DNA of 64,000 bases from Nostoc sp. NIES-4103. GTDB taxonomy: Bacteria > Cyanobacteriota > Cyanobacteriia > Cyanobacteriales > Nostocaceae. The stretch is taken from NCBI RefSeq assembly GCF_002368335.1, contig NZ_AP018288.1, positions 4,302,628-4,366,627 on the forward strand, written 5' to 3'. The position numbers and the translations under genes were made by a program. The notes beneath the pieces are model-generated. The model did not search any database and was not told the origin of the DNA. It saw only the letters and a list, made by a program, of their open reading frames with translations. This document shows positions 8,513 through 18,910 of this stretch, piece after piece. Within the stretch, counting starts at the first letter, position 1. The number at the start of each line of letters is the position of its first letter.

Positions 8513-11500
8513 ATGGTAGTAATATTAAATACAATATATCCTATAATTGGTTATAAAATTACTGAGCAAATTTACTCAGGCAGTAAAACTCTGGTTTATC
8601 GGGGTATTAGAGAAAAAGACCAAAAACTAGTTGTCTTGAAACTGATGCGAAATGAATATCCTAGTTTTGTTGAAATTGCTCAGTTTCGTAATCAATACAA
8701 CATTATCAAAGACCTTGACCTACCTGGCATAGTCAAACCCCATAGCTTAGAAAACTATCGGAATGGCTATATTTTAGTCATGGAAGATTTTGGTAGTATC
8801 TCTCTCAAAGACTGGCGACAGACAAAGCAAGGTATTGGGAAAAATCCTATTTCTTTGAGTGAGTTTTTCCACATTGCTATTGAAATTTCTTCCATCCTTG
8901 ATGGACTACATCGTCATCGCATCATTCACAAAGATATCAAACCTGCTAACATTCTAATTCACCCCACCACAGGTGATATCAAACTCATTGACTTTAGTAT
9001 TGCTACCCTCTTACCGAAAGAAATTCAAGTTATGACAAATCCCAGCAGTTTAGAAGGAACTCTAGCTTACATTTCCCCTGAACAAACGGGACGCATGAAC
9101 CGAGGTATCGACTACCGTACAGACTTTTATTCCTTGGGTGTGACTTTCTTTGAACTCCTAACTGGACAGTTACCCTTCACCACCACTGAACCAATGGAAT
9201 TAGTTTACTCTCACATTGCCAAGGAACCCCCAAAAGCAAATCTGATTAACCCCAATATTCCGCTGATTTTATCTGATATCGTCAGCAAGCTGATGGCTAA
9301 AAATGCCGAAGACCGCTATCAAAGTGGTCATGGACTCAGACATGACTTAGAAGTCTGTCGAAACCAATGGCAAGAAATTGGAACTATCACACACTTTGAG
9401 TTGGGAGTTCGAGACATATCAAACTGTTTTGTCATTCCTGAAAAACTTTATGGCCGACAACGCGAAGTTGAAACCCTACTCGCGACTTTTGACCGTGTAA
9501 CAAGTGGTCAAACTGAAATGATATTAGTTGTGGGTTCCTCTGGTATTGGTAAAACCGCTGTGGTGAATGAAGTTCACAAACCCATTGTGCGATCGTGTGG
9601 TTACTTCATTAAAGGTAAATTTGACCAATTTCAACGTGATATTCCCTTGTCAGGGTTGGTACAAGCTTTTCGAGATTTCATTGAGCAAATACTCTCAGAA
9701 AGTGATGCCCAAATTCAAGAATGGAAAACCAAAATTTTATCGGCATTAGGTATACAAGCTCAGGTAATTATTGATGTTCTTCCAGAACTAGAAAAAATTA
9801 TTGGCAAGCAACCACTAGTTACAGAACTCCTAGGTAGTGCTGCACAGAATCGTTTCAATTTACTGTTTCAACGATTCATCAAAGCCTTGACTAATAAGGA
9901 GCATCCTTTGGTAATATTTTTGGATGATTTACAGTGGGCAGATTTAGCTTCTTTAAAACTCATTCAATTATTAATAACTGAGAACACATCTTCTCCTCCT
10001 GTTGGTGAAACAGTGAATATATTTGATACTCAAGATGGGTTTTTGCTAATTGGTGCATATAGAGATAATGAAGTCTCTAATACACATCCTTTATATTTCA
10101 CACTCAAAGAAATTTGCAAAACCAAAACAAATATTAATACTATTAAGCTTTTGCCTTTAACTCAGGCTGATTTAAACCATTTAGTTGCTGACACACTTCA
10201 TTGTCCTGAAGTAATAGCCATTCCTATGACACAAATGGTATTTGCTAAAACTCAAGGCAATCCATTTTTTGCAACTAAATTTATCAAGTCTTTATATCAA
10301 GATGGACTGATTAGACTTAACTTGGAAACTGGTTTTTGGCAGTACCAAATTGAAGAAATTCAAGCATTATCACTTACAGATGATGTTGTAGAATTTATGG
10401 CAATTCAAATCCAAAAAATGCCAAAAAATAGTCAAAAATTGCTAAAATTGGCAGCTTGTATAGGCAATGAATTTGATTTAAAAACTATTTCTATTATTCA
10501 TGAGAAATCTTTAGTAGATACAGCATCAGATTTATGGACAGCATTACTTGACAGCTTAATTTTACCTCAAACTGAAGTTTATAACTTTTTTCTAGATGAT
10601 AATATAAAAGTAATTGATAGCCAAAAAAAATCAACAGAAGTACAAATTAGTAATTATCAGTTGCCTAGATATAAATTTGTACATGACAGGGTGCAGCAAG
10701 CTGCCTATTCTCTAATACCCGAAGACCAAAGAAAATCAATTCATTTAAAAATTGGGCTACTGCTGTTGAGTAATATTCCTGTTGACGAACGCGAAGAAAA
10801 AATTTTTGATCTTGTCAATCAGTTCAATATGGCAGTGGAATTCATTACTCGTGAAGCCAAACGTTATGAGTTAGCTACGATGAATCTAACTGCTGGACGT
10901 AAAGCTGTGGCATCAACAGCTTACTCAGCTGCCGTTAATTATTTAAATATTGGTATTGAACTGCTGGCAGTTGATAGCTGGAAAACTAAATATGAGCTAA
11001 CCCTAGCTTTGTATGAAAGCGCAGCAGAGGCGGCATATCTTAGTGGTGACTTTGAACAGATGCAAAAATTAACAGAGATTGTATTGGCAGAGGCTAAAAC
11101 ACCGCTGGATAAAGTAAAAGTTTATGAAGTGATTATTCAGGCATTTGGCGCACAAAATAAAGCACTAGAAGCTGTGAAAGCTGGACTAGCTTTCTTGAAG
11201 CTGTTGGGAGTGAATTTTCCTGAACATCCCAGCCAGAGTGATGTTGACAAAGAAATAGAACTCACAATTTCAAATCTCGCTCATCAAAGAATTGAGGATT
11301 TAATTGACCTACCGCAGATGACAGCAGTAGAACCACTGGCAGTAATGCGTATTTTATCAAGTGCGATCGCTCTTGCCTATCAAGCTGTCCCAGAACTCAT
11401 GCCGCTAATTTGCTTGAAAAAGATTAATCTATCGCTCAAACACGGCAATTCTCCCTTATCAGCATATGCATATGCTGTTTACGGATTAATGCTTTGCGGA

Positions 11501-14176
11501 CTTTTTGAAGATATCGAACTTGGTTACCAGTTTGGTAAATTAGCTGTAAATTTATTATCACGCTTCAATATTAGAGAAATTAAAGCTAAAGTCATCCAGA
11601 CAGTTAATGCTCACGTTATCCATTGGAAAGAATCTATTAGGGAAACCTTCAAGCCGCTTCTGGAAGCTTATGCTGCTGGCATAGAAACAGGAGATTTAGA
11701 ATTTGCTGCCTATTCTCTAAAAGCATACTGCTACATTTCATATTTCAGTGGTAAAGAACTGACGGAACTTGAGCGGGAGATGGCAACCTACAGTTATGCT
11801 GTCAGACAACTCAAACAGAATGGTGTCTTTCATTGGATTGAAATTTATCGACAGACAGTATTGAATCTAATAGGGGAAGTTCAAAATCCCTGTTGTTTAA
11901 TTGGTGAAGCTTATGACGAGGAAAAAATGCTTCCGGTGCAAATGCAAGCCAATGATGGAACTGCACTTATATATTCATATTTATGTAAGCTGCAATTGTG
12001 TTATCTATTTGCCGACTACCCCCAAGCAGTTGAAAACTCTCTGAAGGTAGAAAAGTATTTAGTGAGTGGAGCAGGACAATTTATAGTTCCTCAATTTTAT
12101 TTTTATAATTCTTTAGCATGGCTAGCAATATATCATCATAGCGAGCTACTTCAGCAAAAAGAAATTTTGGCTAAAGTAGTAGCCAACCAAGAAAAGATGC
12201 GTAAATGGGCAAACCATATTCCCAGAAATCATTTACATAAATTTTATTTGGTAGAAGCTGAGTATCATCGGGTTTTAGGGAAATATCTCGAAGCAATTGA
12301 ATATTACGATCGCGCCATCACCCTGGCTACAGAATATGAGTACATCCATGAAGAAGCTCTCGCTAACGAACTAGCAGCCAAGTTCTATTTAGAATGGGGC
12401 AAAATTAAGATTGCTCAAACCTACTTAATTGATGCCTACTATGGCTACGTTCGCTGGGGAGCAATAGCTAAAGTCAACGACTTACAAAAACACTATCCTC
12501 AATTTCTTACACCCATTATCCAACAAGAAAAATTGAGTCTAGTTTCCAGTGAAAACAGCACAACTAAACTGAACATATCTATATCTACACCTAGCACTAA
12601 AACTCTTCTCAGTACTAATGAAACCGTTGTTGCTCCTCATACAAGCATTTCAGATATGCTCGATTTGGCGGCTGTTGTTAGAGCTTATCAAGCAATTTCT
12701 GGAGAAATTGAGTTGCAAAAAATTCTTTCTACATTAATAGAAGTTGTGATGGAAAATGCTGGGGCATCTAAGTGTGTTTTGATGTTGAGTGAAGGTAATA
12801 ACTTGAATTTAACTGTCACCGCAGTCAGTAATAGTTCAACTTTTGTACCCACCTGCACAGAGTTTATAGAAATTCCCTTAGAGTCTAGCTATCAAGTTCC
12901 GATTTCTTTGATTAACTACGTCAAACGTACACGAGAAATATTAGTAATTGATGATGCAAAAGCTCAGTCTTCCTTATCAACAGATATTTACATTACCCAG
13001 GAAGAGCCAAAATGTATATTATGTATTCCGATGATTAAGCAAAGTAAATTTATCGGCATTCTTTACCTAGAAAACAATCTGACCACGGGAGCATTTACAC
13101 GCGATCGCCTAGAACTCCTCAAACTGATCACTACGCAAGCAGCAATATCTTTAGAAAATGCTATACTCTACAAAAATTTGGCACAAGCTAATGAACGCTT
13201 GGAAGAATACAATCATTTACTAGAGGAGAGAGTCCTGGAAAGAACAGCAGAACTCAATGAAAAAAATCACAGTCTCCAACAAACTCTACAAGAATTACAG
13301 CATACTCAAGCTCAATTGATTCAAAGTGAAAAAATGTCTTCTTTGGGGCAAATGATAGCCGGGATTGCCCATGAAATTAATAACCCCATCAATTTTATTC
13401 ATGGCAATATCAATCATGCTAGTGAATATGTCAAAAACTTATTAGATTTAATTGCAATTTATCAACAAGAATACACCCAGCCCTCACCTTTAGTTGAAGA
13501 AAAATCTCAGGCAATTGAGCTAAATTTCCTAGCAGAAGATTTGCCAAAAATTATAGATTCAATGAAAATTGGCAGTTCGCGCATTCGCAGCATTGTTTTG
13601 AGTTTACGCAACTTCTCCCGCTTGGATGAGTCCGAAAAGAAACCTGTAGATATTCATGAGGGCATTGACAACACTTTGATGATTTTGCAGCATCGACTCA
13701 AGAAAACTAACACACAACCAAGGCGACTTCAAAATAAAAACGTTGCGGAAATTGAAATTATCAAAGAATACGGAAACCTACCTAAAGTGACTTGTTATGC
13801 TAGTCAACTCAATCAAGTGTTTATGAATATCCTCAGTAATGCGATCGATGCTTTGGAACAGTCAACAGTCAACAACCTTGGAATATTGACCATGGACTAT
13901 GGACTTTTGACTAAACCCCAAATTCGCATTCGCACTGAACAAGTGGACTCTAATATTATCAGAATTCGCATTGCTGATAATGGTTCTGGTATCACAGAAG
14001 CGGTGCGACAGAAAATTTTTGATCCATTTTTTACCACAAAACCAGTAGGTAGTGGCACTGGGTTGGGGTTATCGATTAGCTATCAAATTGTGGTTGATAA
14101 ACATAAGGGTCAGTTAACTTGTAATTCCCAGCTAGGACAGGGAACTGAGTTTGTAATTGATATACCAATGCAATAG
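8513..14176 (+). CDS. Ser/Thr kinase - AAA ATPase - GAF - histidine kinase fusion
   Basis: A 1887-residue signalling giant of the type common in Nostoc-like cyanobacteria. Residues 10-280 are a Ser/Thr kinase: catalytic loop HKDIKPAN at 139-146, and the metal-binding triad is DFS at 160-162 instead of DFG. Residues 320-600 are an AAA/NACHT-like ATPase with Walker A GSSGIGKT near 341 and Walker B-like VIFLDDLQWAD. A long alpha-helical, TPR-like region follows to about 1330. A GAF domain occupies about 1400-1550, then a coiled coil. The histidine kinase module has an H-box GIAHEINNPINF near 1620 and a HATPase domain with DNGSGI and GTGLGLSIS near the C-terminus. There is no receiver domain. It likely integrates metabolic or stress signals, with the partner unknown. 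The start ATG is the first in frame after an AT-rich leader. Confidence 0.92.
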   Translation: MVVILNTIYPIIGYKITEQIYSGSKTLVYRGIREKDQKLVVLKLMRNEYPSFVEIAQFRNQYNIIKDLDLPGIVKPHSLENYRNGYILVMEDFGSISLKDWRQTKQGIGKNPISLSEFFHIAIEISSILDGLHRHRIIHKDIKPANILIHPTTGDIKLIDFSIATLLPKEIQVMTNPSSLEGTLAYISPEQTGRMNRGIDYRTDFYSLGVTFFELLTGQLPFTTTEPMELVYSHIAKEPPKANLINPNIPLILSDIVSKLMAKNAEDRYQSGHGLRHDLEVCRNQWQEIGTITHFELGVRDISNCFVIPEKLYGRQREVETLLATFDRVTSGQTEMILVVGSSGIGKTAVVNEVHKPIVRSCGYFIKGKFDQFQRDIPLSGLVQAFRDFIEQILSESDAQIQEWKTKILSALGIQAQVIIDVLPELEKIIGKQPLVTELLGSAAQNRFNLLFQRFIKALTNKEHPLVIFLDDLQWADLASLKLIQLLITENTSSPPVGETVNIFDTQDGFLLIGAYRDNEVSNTHPLYFTLKEICKTKTNINTIKLLPLTQADLNHLVADTLHCPEVIAIPMTQMVFAKTQGNPFFATKFIKSLYQDGLIRLNLETGFWQYQIEEIQALSLTDDVVEFMAIQIQKMPKNSQKLLKLAACIGNEFDLKTISIIHEKSLVDTASDLWTALLDSLILPQTEVYNFFLDDNIKVIDSQKKSTEVQISNYQLPRYKFVHDRVQQAAYSLIPEDQRKSIHLKIGLLLLSNIPVDEREEKIFDLVNQFNMAVEFITREAKRYELATMNLTAGRKAVASTAYSAAVNYLNIGIELLAVDSWKTKYELTLALYESAAEAAYLSGDFEQMQKLTEIVLAEAKTPLDKVKVYEVIIQAFGAQNKALEAVKAGLAFLKLLGVNFPEHPSQSDVDKEIELTISNLAHQRIEDLIDLPQMTAVEPLAVMRILSSAIALAYQAVPELMPLICLKKINLSLKHGNSPLSAYAYAVYGLMLCGLFEDIELGYQFGKLAVNLLSRFNIREIKAKVIQTVNAHVIHWKESIRETFKPLLEAYAAGIETGDLEFAAYSLKAYCYISYFSGKELTELEREMATYSYAVRQLKQNGVFHWIEIYRQTVLNLIGEVQNPCCLIGEAYDEEKMLPVQMQANDGTALIYSYLCKLQLCYLFADYPQAVENSLKVEKYLVSGAGQFIVPQFYFYNSLAWLAIYHHSELLQQKEILAKVVANQEKMRKWANHIPRNHLHKFYLVEAEYHRVLGKYLEAIEYYDRAITLATEYEYIHEEALANELAAKFYLEWGKIKIAQTYLIDAYYGYVRWGAIAKVNDLQKHYPQFLTPIIQQEKLSLVSSENSTTKLNISISTPSTKTLLSTNETVVAPHTSISDMLDLAAVVRAYQAISGEIELQKILSTLIEVVMENAGASKCVLMLSEGNNLNLTVTAVSNSSTFVPTCTEFIEIPLESSYQVPISLINYVKRTREILVIDDAKAQSSLSTDIYITQEEPKCILCIPMIKQSKFIGILYLENNLTTGAFTRDRLELLKLITTQAAISLENAILYKNLAQANERLEEYNHLLEERVLERTAELNEKNHSLQQTLQELQHTQAQLIQSEKMSSLGQMIAGIAHEINNPINFIHGNINHASEYVKNLLDLIAIYQQEYTQPSPLVEEKSQAIELNFLAEDLPKIIDSMKIGSSRIRSIVLSLRNFSRLDESEKKPVDIHEGIDNTLMILQHRLKKTNTQPRRLQNKNVAEIEIIKEYGNLPKVTCYASQLNQVFMNILSNAIDALEQSTVNNLGILTMDYGLLTKPQIRIRTEQVDSNIIRIRIADNGSGITEAVRQKIFDPFFTTKPVGSGTGLGLSISYQIVVDKHKGQLTCNSQLGQGTEFVIDIPMQ

Positions 14177-14217
14177 ATAGACTATCAAGACTGATGTAAA
14201 TAGCGCATATCTTTGTG

Positions 14218-15726
14218 TCAAGAGAATGATTTACAGGTTTTTTTCCGCAATTCCTGCCGGATTTTTTTGTAGGCAGATGGATTTACTGGTGTCATAACTT
14301 CTATTATCCACTGCCAGCCTTTCTGATGACTGCTTACACCCATATCTTGTATTAGCTGTTCTAAGTAATGATAGTTATATGGAGATATGCATGTGCCATT
14401 GTTACTACCTACAGACCACTGAGTCTGCTTCCACTCAAAATCTATCTCCATATCCTTGATCATTTCAGCGCGTGAGGGTGTGGTCATACTTCCTTTCACA
14501 TACTCTGCTAGCCACCAAGCTCCAACCTCGGAGATTAACTGGGAAAAGAAGCTGATGCTGTAGCCTACAAAACCTATCTCAGGAATATCAGGGTGAATAA
14601 GATTGCGGTATAGGTGGAAATAGCCTTGGTTATCAATCAGCATTTGCCGATACTTTTCTTCCAGAAAAGGGACATCCTGGCGAAATCCTGTTCCAAAAAT
14701 AACTACGTCTGCCTGCAATCGTTCACCATTGGCTAGTTCCACTCCGTCTTGACAAAATCGAGCAATTGTTGTTTTCCTAGTCTGTAATTTGCCAGTGTAC
14801 AAATACTCGTAAAAACCTTCGGGTGCAATTGCAGTGGAACAGTTAACCGATGTATACATAGGTTTGTCAGGCAACATCCCACAAGCATCAAGACGGAACT
14901 GTAGGCGCAGAATAATCTCTTGTATCTGCCAGAAAGCCCACACAAGTGGTTTTCCTATGGTGTGTAGTACCCACTCCAATCCTCGAAGTTGGCGATAGGG
15001 TAGCCAAGCCTCTGCAAAGCGGCTTAAAAGAATGTATTTAATATTTACTAAACCCAGGAGAAATCTGGGAATTTTCCACAAGGTTTGCTGAAAGACTAAA
15101 GTGCATTCTTTGGCTTGACCGACAGCGTAAGTAGCTATATCTGTAGCCGATTTACCAAAGCCTACAACAATTACTCGTTTACCCTTGATTTGCGAACTAT
15201 CGTTAAACTCAGTGGAATGTAGCACCTTACCTCCCGATGCTATGAATTCCTCCTTACCAGGCAATAAAGGTATTTTTGGAATGTTAAAAAGACCATTACA
15301 GATGAGGACGAAATCAAACTCGTACTTCTGTTGTTTGATTTCACCATTGGTATCATTATGAGAATTGATTGTAACTACCCATCCCGATTGTATGGCAGTG
15401 TTTCTTTCTACTTGAGTAACTTCTGTTTGAAATCGAATCTTCTCTAAAATGCCAAAGTTTTGCGCGTAGGACTCTAAGTAATTCCGCATCTGCTCAGCTG
15501 TAGGCCACTCTGGATAAGATGCTGGCATGGGGTAATCAGAGAAAGCATATGTATCACGGGAGTTTTGGGTAGTTAGTCCTGAGTACGTGCGAGACTCCTC
15601 CCATACACCGCCAACTTTTTTCTGCTTCTCGAATATAGTCACTGTGTAACCTTCCTCAATAAAGGTCTTGGCTGTGACTAAACCACTAATACCAGCGCCA
15701 ATAATACAAATATGCTGAATTGTCAT
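14218..15726 (-). CDS. flavin-containing monooxygenase-like NAD(P)/FAD oxidoreductase
   Basis: A 502-residue FAD- and NADPH-binding monooxygenase. The FAD Rossmann motif is GAGISG at residues 9-14, and the NADPH motif GFGKSA lies in the middle, just after a KVLHSTEF segment that matches the FMO fingerprint (F-x-G-x3-H-S-x2-F region) and is the best evidence for the FMO family. Such enzymes put oxygen on soft nucleophiles (N or S) or do Baeyer-Villiger reactions; the substrate is unknown. The stop is about 40 bp from the convergent kinase stop. The next gene upstream on the same strand is a heme-oxygenase-fold protein 150 bp away, which hints at a two-gene oxidative pathway. Confidence 0.85.
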   Translation of the reverse strand: MTIQHICIIGAGISGLVTAKTFIEEGYTVTIFEKQKKVGGVWEESRTYSGLTTQNSRDTYAFSDYPMPASYPEWPTAEQMRNYLESYAQNFGILEKIRFQTEVTQVERNTAIQSGWVVTINSHNDTNGEIKQQKYEFDFVLICNGLFNIPKIPLLPGKEEFIASGGKVLHSTEFNDSSQIKGKRVIVVGFGKSATDIATYAVGQAKECTLVFQQTLWKIPRFLLGLVNIKYILLSRFAEAWLPYRQLRGLEWVLHTIGKPLVWAFWQIQEIILRLQFRLDACGMLPDKPMYTSVNCSTAIAPEGFYEYLYTGKLQTRKTTIARFCQDGVELANGERLQADVVIFGTGFRQDVPFLEEKYRQMLIDNQGYFHLYRNLIHPDIPEIGFVGYSISFFSQLISEVGAWWLAEYVKGSMTTPSRAEMIKDMEIDFEWKQTQWSVGSNNGTCISPYNYHYLEQLIQDMGVSSHQKGWQWIIEVMTPVNPSAYKKIRQELRKKTCKSFS

Positions 15727-15878
15727 ATGCCAGGGTTTATTTTACACATCAGCAAACAGAGCAGGGGAAGAAATTACTTCCTCATCTTTTACACTGTATG
15801 CAAATCAGTATTAATTAGCAATTAATTCATTAATGAAGAGCTAAAGTGCAATAGTAAATATTTGATTTATTAGTATAA

Positions 15879-16601
15879 TTATACTAAAGTGACTGAGTAT
15901 TTTTCCTGATAATTTTTGTGGTTTTTGGTATAAAATAAAAGCCCATTGATAAATTTGCCAAAATACTCAAATAATTTTTCAACTAACTCCAAAGCTTCTT
16001 GTCGAGTTTCTTTTGATAGTTGAATTGTTTCGAGGAATTGTTGCGTGTAAGATGAACCTATTATGTGTCCAGTTTCTACTGAGAGATGGGAATCTGCAAA
16101 ATAACGGCATTCTTTTTGAGTCAGTTCTTTAATTTCTCTACCAACTTCTCCTGCATAGGAAAACATAATATTTCCCGTGGCTTCGGTGACTTCAATTATG
16201 ATTAACTTTTGAATAGGAGTAGCTGTAGAAGCATATCTATATAGTTCATAGTTTAACCAGCGAGTATTCTTGATCTCTTCACTCCAAAGAAGTCTTAGGG
16301 CATCACTGAATTTTAGTGTTTTGTCAAGTTCAAGTTTTTCTAAATCTTCCAAAAACCATAGCCAGTGATGGTCATCTTCATAAGTATGTTTGTTAATTAT
16401 CGCTTGAATTGGATCGCTAGCTGGTTCTTCTCGAAAGCAATATTTGTTCAATTCTCCAAAATTCATGATGAAAGGAGCAGCACAAGGTGCCCAAGATAAC
16501 CTATGCCTAGGGTCTATACTTTTATCTTTCATATAATTAAATAATGGTAATTGAGCGAACTCTTGTTTTCGTTTTTCTATTAATGTCAGTATTTCTTTCA
16601 T
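15879..16601 (-). CDS. heme-oxygenase-fold (CADD/TenA-like) putative oxidase
   Basis: A 240-residue, all-helical soluble protein. It has acidic/His clusters expected of the heme-oxygenase-like diiron oxidase superfamily: HTYEDDHHW at residues 72-80, WSEEI near 106 and an EVTEATG helix near 137, then SVETGHIIG in the last third. These are possible metal ligands, but the assignment rests on pattern and not on an alignment. Members of this superfamily cleave or desaturate fatty acids or amino acids in natural-product pathways. It sits upstream of, and on the same strand as, the flavin monooxygenase. I do not know the substrate. Confidence 0.6.
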   Translation of the reverse strand: MKEILTLIEKRKQEFAQLPLFNYMKDKSIDPRHRLSWAPCAAPFIMNFGELNKYCFREEPASDPIQAIINKHTYEDDHHWLWFLEDLEKLELDKTLKFSDALRLLWSEEIKNTRWLNYELYRYASTATPIQKLIIIEVTEATGNIMFSYAGEVGREIKELTQKECRYFADSHLSVETGHIIGSSYTQQFLETIQLSKETRQEALELVEKLFEYFGKFINGLLFYTKNHKNYQEKYSVTLV

Positions 16602-17323
16602 CGTTTTGATTTTATGTCTCGTAATTCAATTTCATGTCTGAAATTGGTATTGAAAAAAACAAAAAAGATAATTCAATAGCAGAAAATATTATGTTAAATT
16701 CAGACAATCGTTCAGACTAATTTGAGATTTCAATGAATTTGTACCCATAGATAAGTAAGATGATCTAAGTATACTTAGGGAGTGAGGAATAGCGATCGCA
16801 GGCTATAGCCAAAGTCTATAAAACCTACATCATCAACTTGTGAATAGTTTTGTTTTCAGGAATGAATGTCAGAACATAAAATTTTATTTCAAAACAAGAT
16901 TATATACAAATACCCCTATTGCTGCTGTGAGTAAATTTGTATTTGATGGTTACAAAACTGAATCCTTACCATGATTGTTATTTTTTAAACAAAAAATCGT
17001 AACCGCAAATATCTGTAATTATTTAAGCTTAATTAATACACTGACACTAATACTTAGTAAAAAATACTATTATTCCAACTATTTGCGATTGCAATTACAC
17101 ACTTGTGCAAACACTAAAAATGGCTAATAGCTAATCGCAACAGCAATCTTCATTCTTGAGAGACTACAGTTTATACAGTCAGTGGGGCTAGCAAGTCAAA
17201 AGTAAAATTTCTTTTGCCTTTTGCCTTTTTACTTTTAACTTCCTTTTAGGGAGTCGTGTAGTTCAATCAATTGAAAACCGCTGTCATTGTCGAATAGCTA
17301 TTAGCCATCAGCAATAGTCCAGC
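16602..17323. other. 720-bp intergenic region
   Basis: No gene or RNA is recognised. It is AT-rich, with one GCGATCGC site near 16794, and at 17195-17250 a CTTTTGCCTTTTGCCTTTTT pyrimidine stretch of the repeat type seen elsewhere in the window. Confidence 0.5.
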
Positions 17324-18910
17324 TTAGAACGCTTTTGATTGTTTAGTAGGGTTCGTCGCAGACGTTGCCAAAGGCATGGCGCTAAGTTGAGTGCTATTAA
17401 CTGTTGTTGCTTGCAACATTTCAGTATGGGAGATAGAGTTATTAGCCAGTTTAAACAGTGGATTTGATAAAATCCCTGCTATGGAAGTGGCGATTAAAGT
17501 CACTACCAGCCCTACCTGCAAAGGTCTTAAACCAGGCAAATTCCAACGCACTTCGGGATAATTCTTCACTGCGTCGGACATTTCTTGAGGTTCTTTGACT
17601 ACCATCATTTTGACTACACGAATGTAGTAGTAGATGGAGACGACACTGGTAACTAATCCCAGCAAAACTAATCCGTAAAGACCAGCCTGCCAACCAGCCC
17701 AGAATAAGTAAATCTTACCGAAAAACCCAGCTAGTGGAGGAATACCACCCAAGGAGAGTAGGGAGATACTCAACCCTAGTGTTAACAGTGGGTCTTTTTG
17801 ATACAAACCAGAGTATTCAGCAATCTGGTCAGTTCCAGTCCGCAAGGAGAACAGAATGATGCAGGTAAAACCGCATAGGTTCATGAACAAATAGACGAGC
17901 AAGTAAAATACCATACTGGCATATCCTGCTTCAGTACCAGCAATTAAGCCAATCATCACAAACCCAGCTTGAGCAATGGATGAATAAGCTAGCATTCGTT
18001 TCATGCTGGTTTGCGCCAGGGCCACTACATTACCCAGGATCATACTGAGAACTGCAAGGGCGGTGAAGACAAACCTCCACTCATCGGCGACGAGGGAAAA
18101 GGTTGTCGTCAGTAAGCGGATGGCTAAGGCAAACCCGGCTGCTTTGGAACCAACGGATAAAAAGGCAATCACTGGAGTGGGTGCGCCTTCGTAAACGTCT
18201 GGTGTCCACTGGTGGAAGGGTGCAGCAGAGATTTTAAAGCCAATACCTGCAATGACAAAAACCAGGGCAATTACCAAACCTAAAGATTGACCAACGTTAG
18301 CACCAGAAATGCCGTTGGCGATCGCATTTAGTTCTGTTTGTCCACCAGATAGACCGTATAACAGGGAAACGCCATACAGAAATACTGCTGTACTAGAAGC
18401 GCCAATTAACAGGTATTTCAGCGCCGCTTCATTGGAACGGGGATCACGCTTGGTATAACCTGTCAGTAAGTAAGAGGAAATACTCAGGGTTTCTAGAGAG
18501 ATGAAGATCATTACTAACTCACTAGCCCCGGATAAAAACATGCCTCCAAGGGTAGCAGTCAGCAAAATGGCGATAAATTCAGCTAAAGCGGTGCCACTCT
18601 GCTCAACGTAGCGAATTGACATCAATATAGTCACAGCGGCAGATAATGCTACGATACCGCGAAAGACGATACTGAGGTCGTCACTGTTAAACTCACCGCT
18701 AAAGGAGATGGGGTTGGGATTATCCCATTGAAGATAAAGGGCGACAATCGAAGCAAGTAAACCTGCGATCGCTAGATATCCAATCCAGCGCGAGGATGTG
18801 CGCCCCAAAATCAAATCAACAATCAAAACCCCTAAGAGGGTGACAATTACAATCCCCTCTGGCAAAATCGTTCCAGCATTTAACTGGGATGCAAGATTAG
18901 CAAAATCCAT
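17324..18910 (-). CDS. ndhB: NAD(P)H-quinone oxidoreductase subunit 2 (NdhB)
   Basis: A 528-residue core membrane subunit of the NDH-1 complex in the thylakoid membrane. It takes part in proton translocation during respiration, cyclic electron flow and CO2 uptake. It has about 14 hydrophobic segments and the conserved antiporter-like stretches FISLETLSISSYLLTGYTKR and AAPFHQWTPDVYEGAPTPV. The length is normal for cyanobacterial NdhB. The C-terminal tail beyond residue 505 (Thr, Ser and Ala rich, ending KQSKAF) is less conserved-looking. It is monocistronic here, as in many cyanobacteria. Confidence 0.96.
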   Translation of the reverse strand: MDFANLASQLNAGTILPEGIVIVTLLGVLIVDLILGRTSSRWIGYLAIAGLLASIVALYLQWDNPNPISFSGEFNSDDLSIVFRGIVALSAAVTILMSIRYVEQSGTALAEFIAILLTATLGGMFLSGASELVMIFISLETLSISSYLLTGYTKRDPRSNEAALKYLLIGASSTAVFLYGVSLLYGLSGGQTELNAIANGISGANVGQSLGLVIALVFVIAGIGFKISAAPFHQWTPDVYEGAPTPVIAFLSVGSKAAGFALAIRLLTTTFSLVADEWRFVFTALAVLSMILGNVVALAQTSMKRMLAYSSIAQAGFVMIGLIAGTEAGYASMVFYLLVYLFMNLCGFTCIILFSLRTGTDQIAEYSGLYQKDPLLTLGLSISLLSLGGIPPLAGFFGKIYLFWAGWQAGLYGLVLLGLVTSVVSIYYYIRVVKMMVVKEPQEMSDAVKNYPEVRWNLPGLRPLQVGLVVTLIATSIAGILSNPLFKLANNSISHTEMLQATTVNSTQLSAMPLATSATNPTKQSKAF

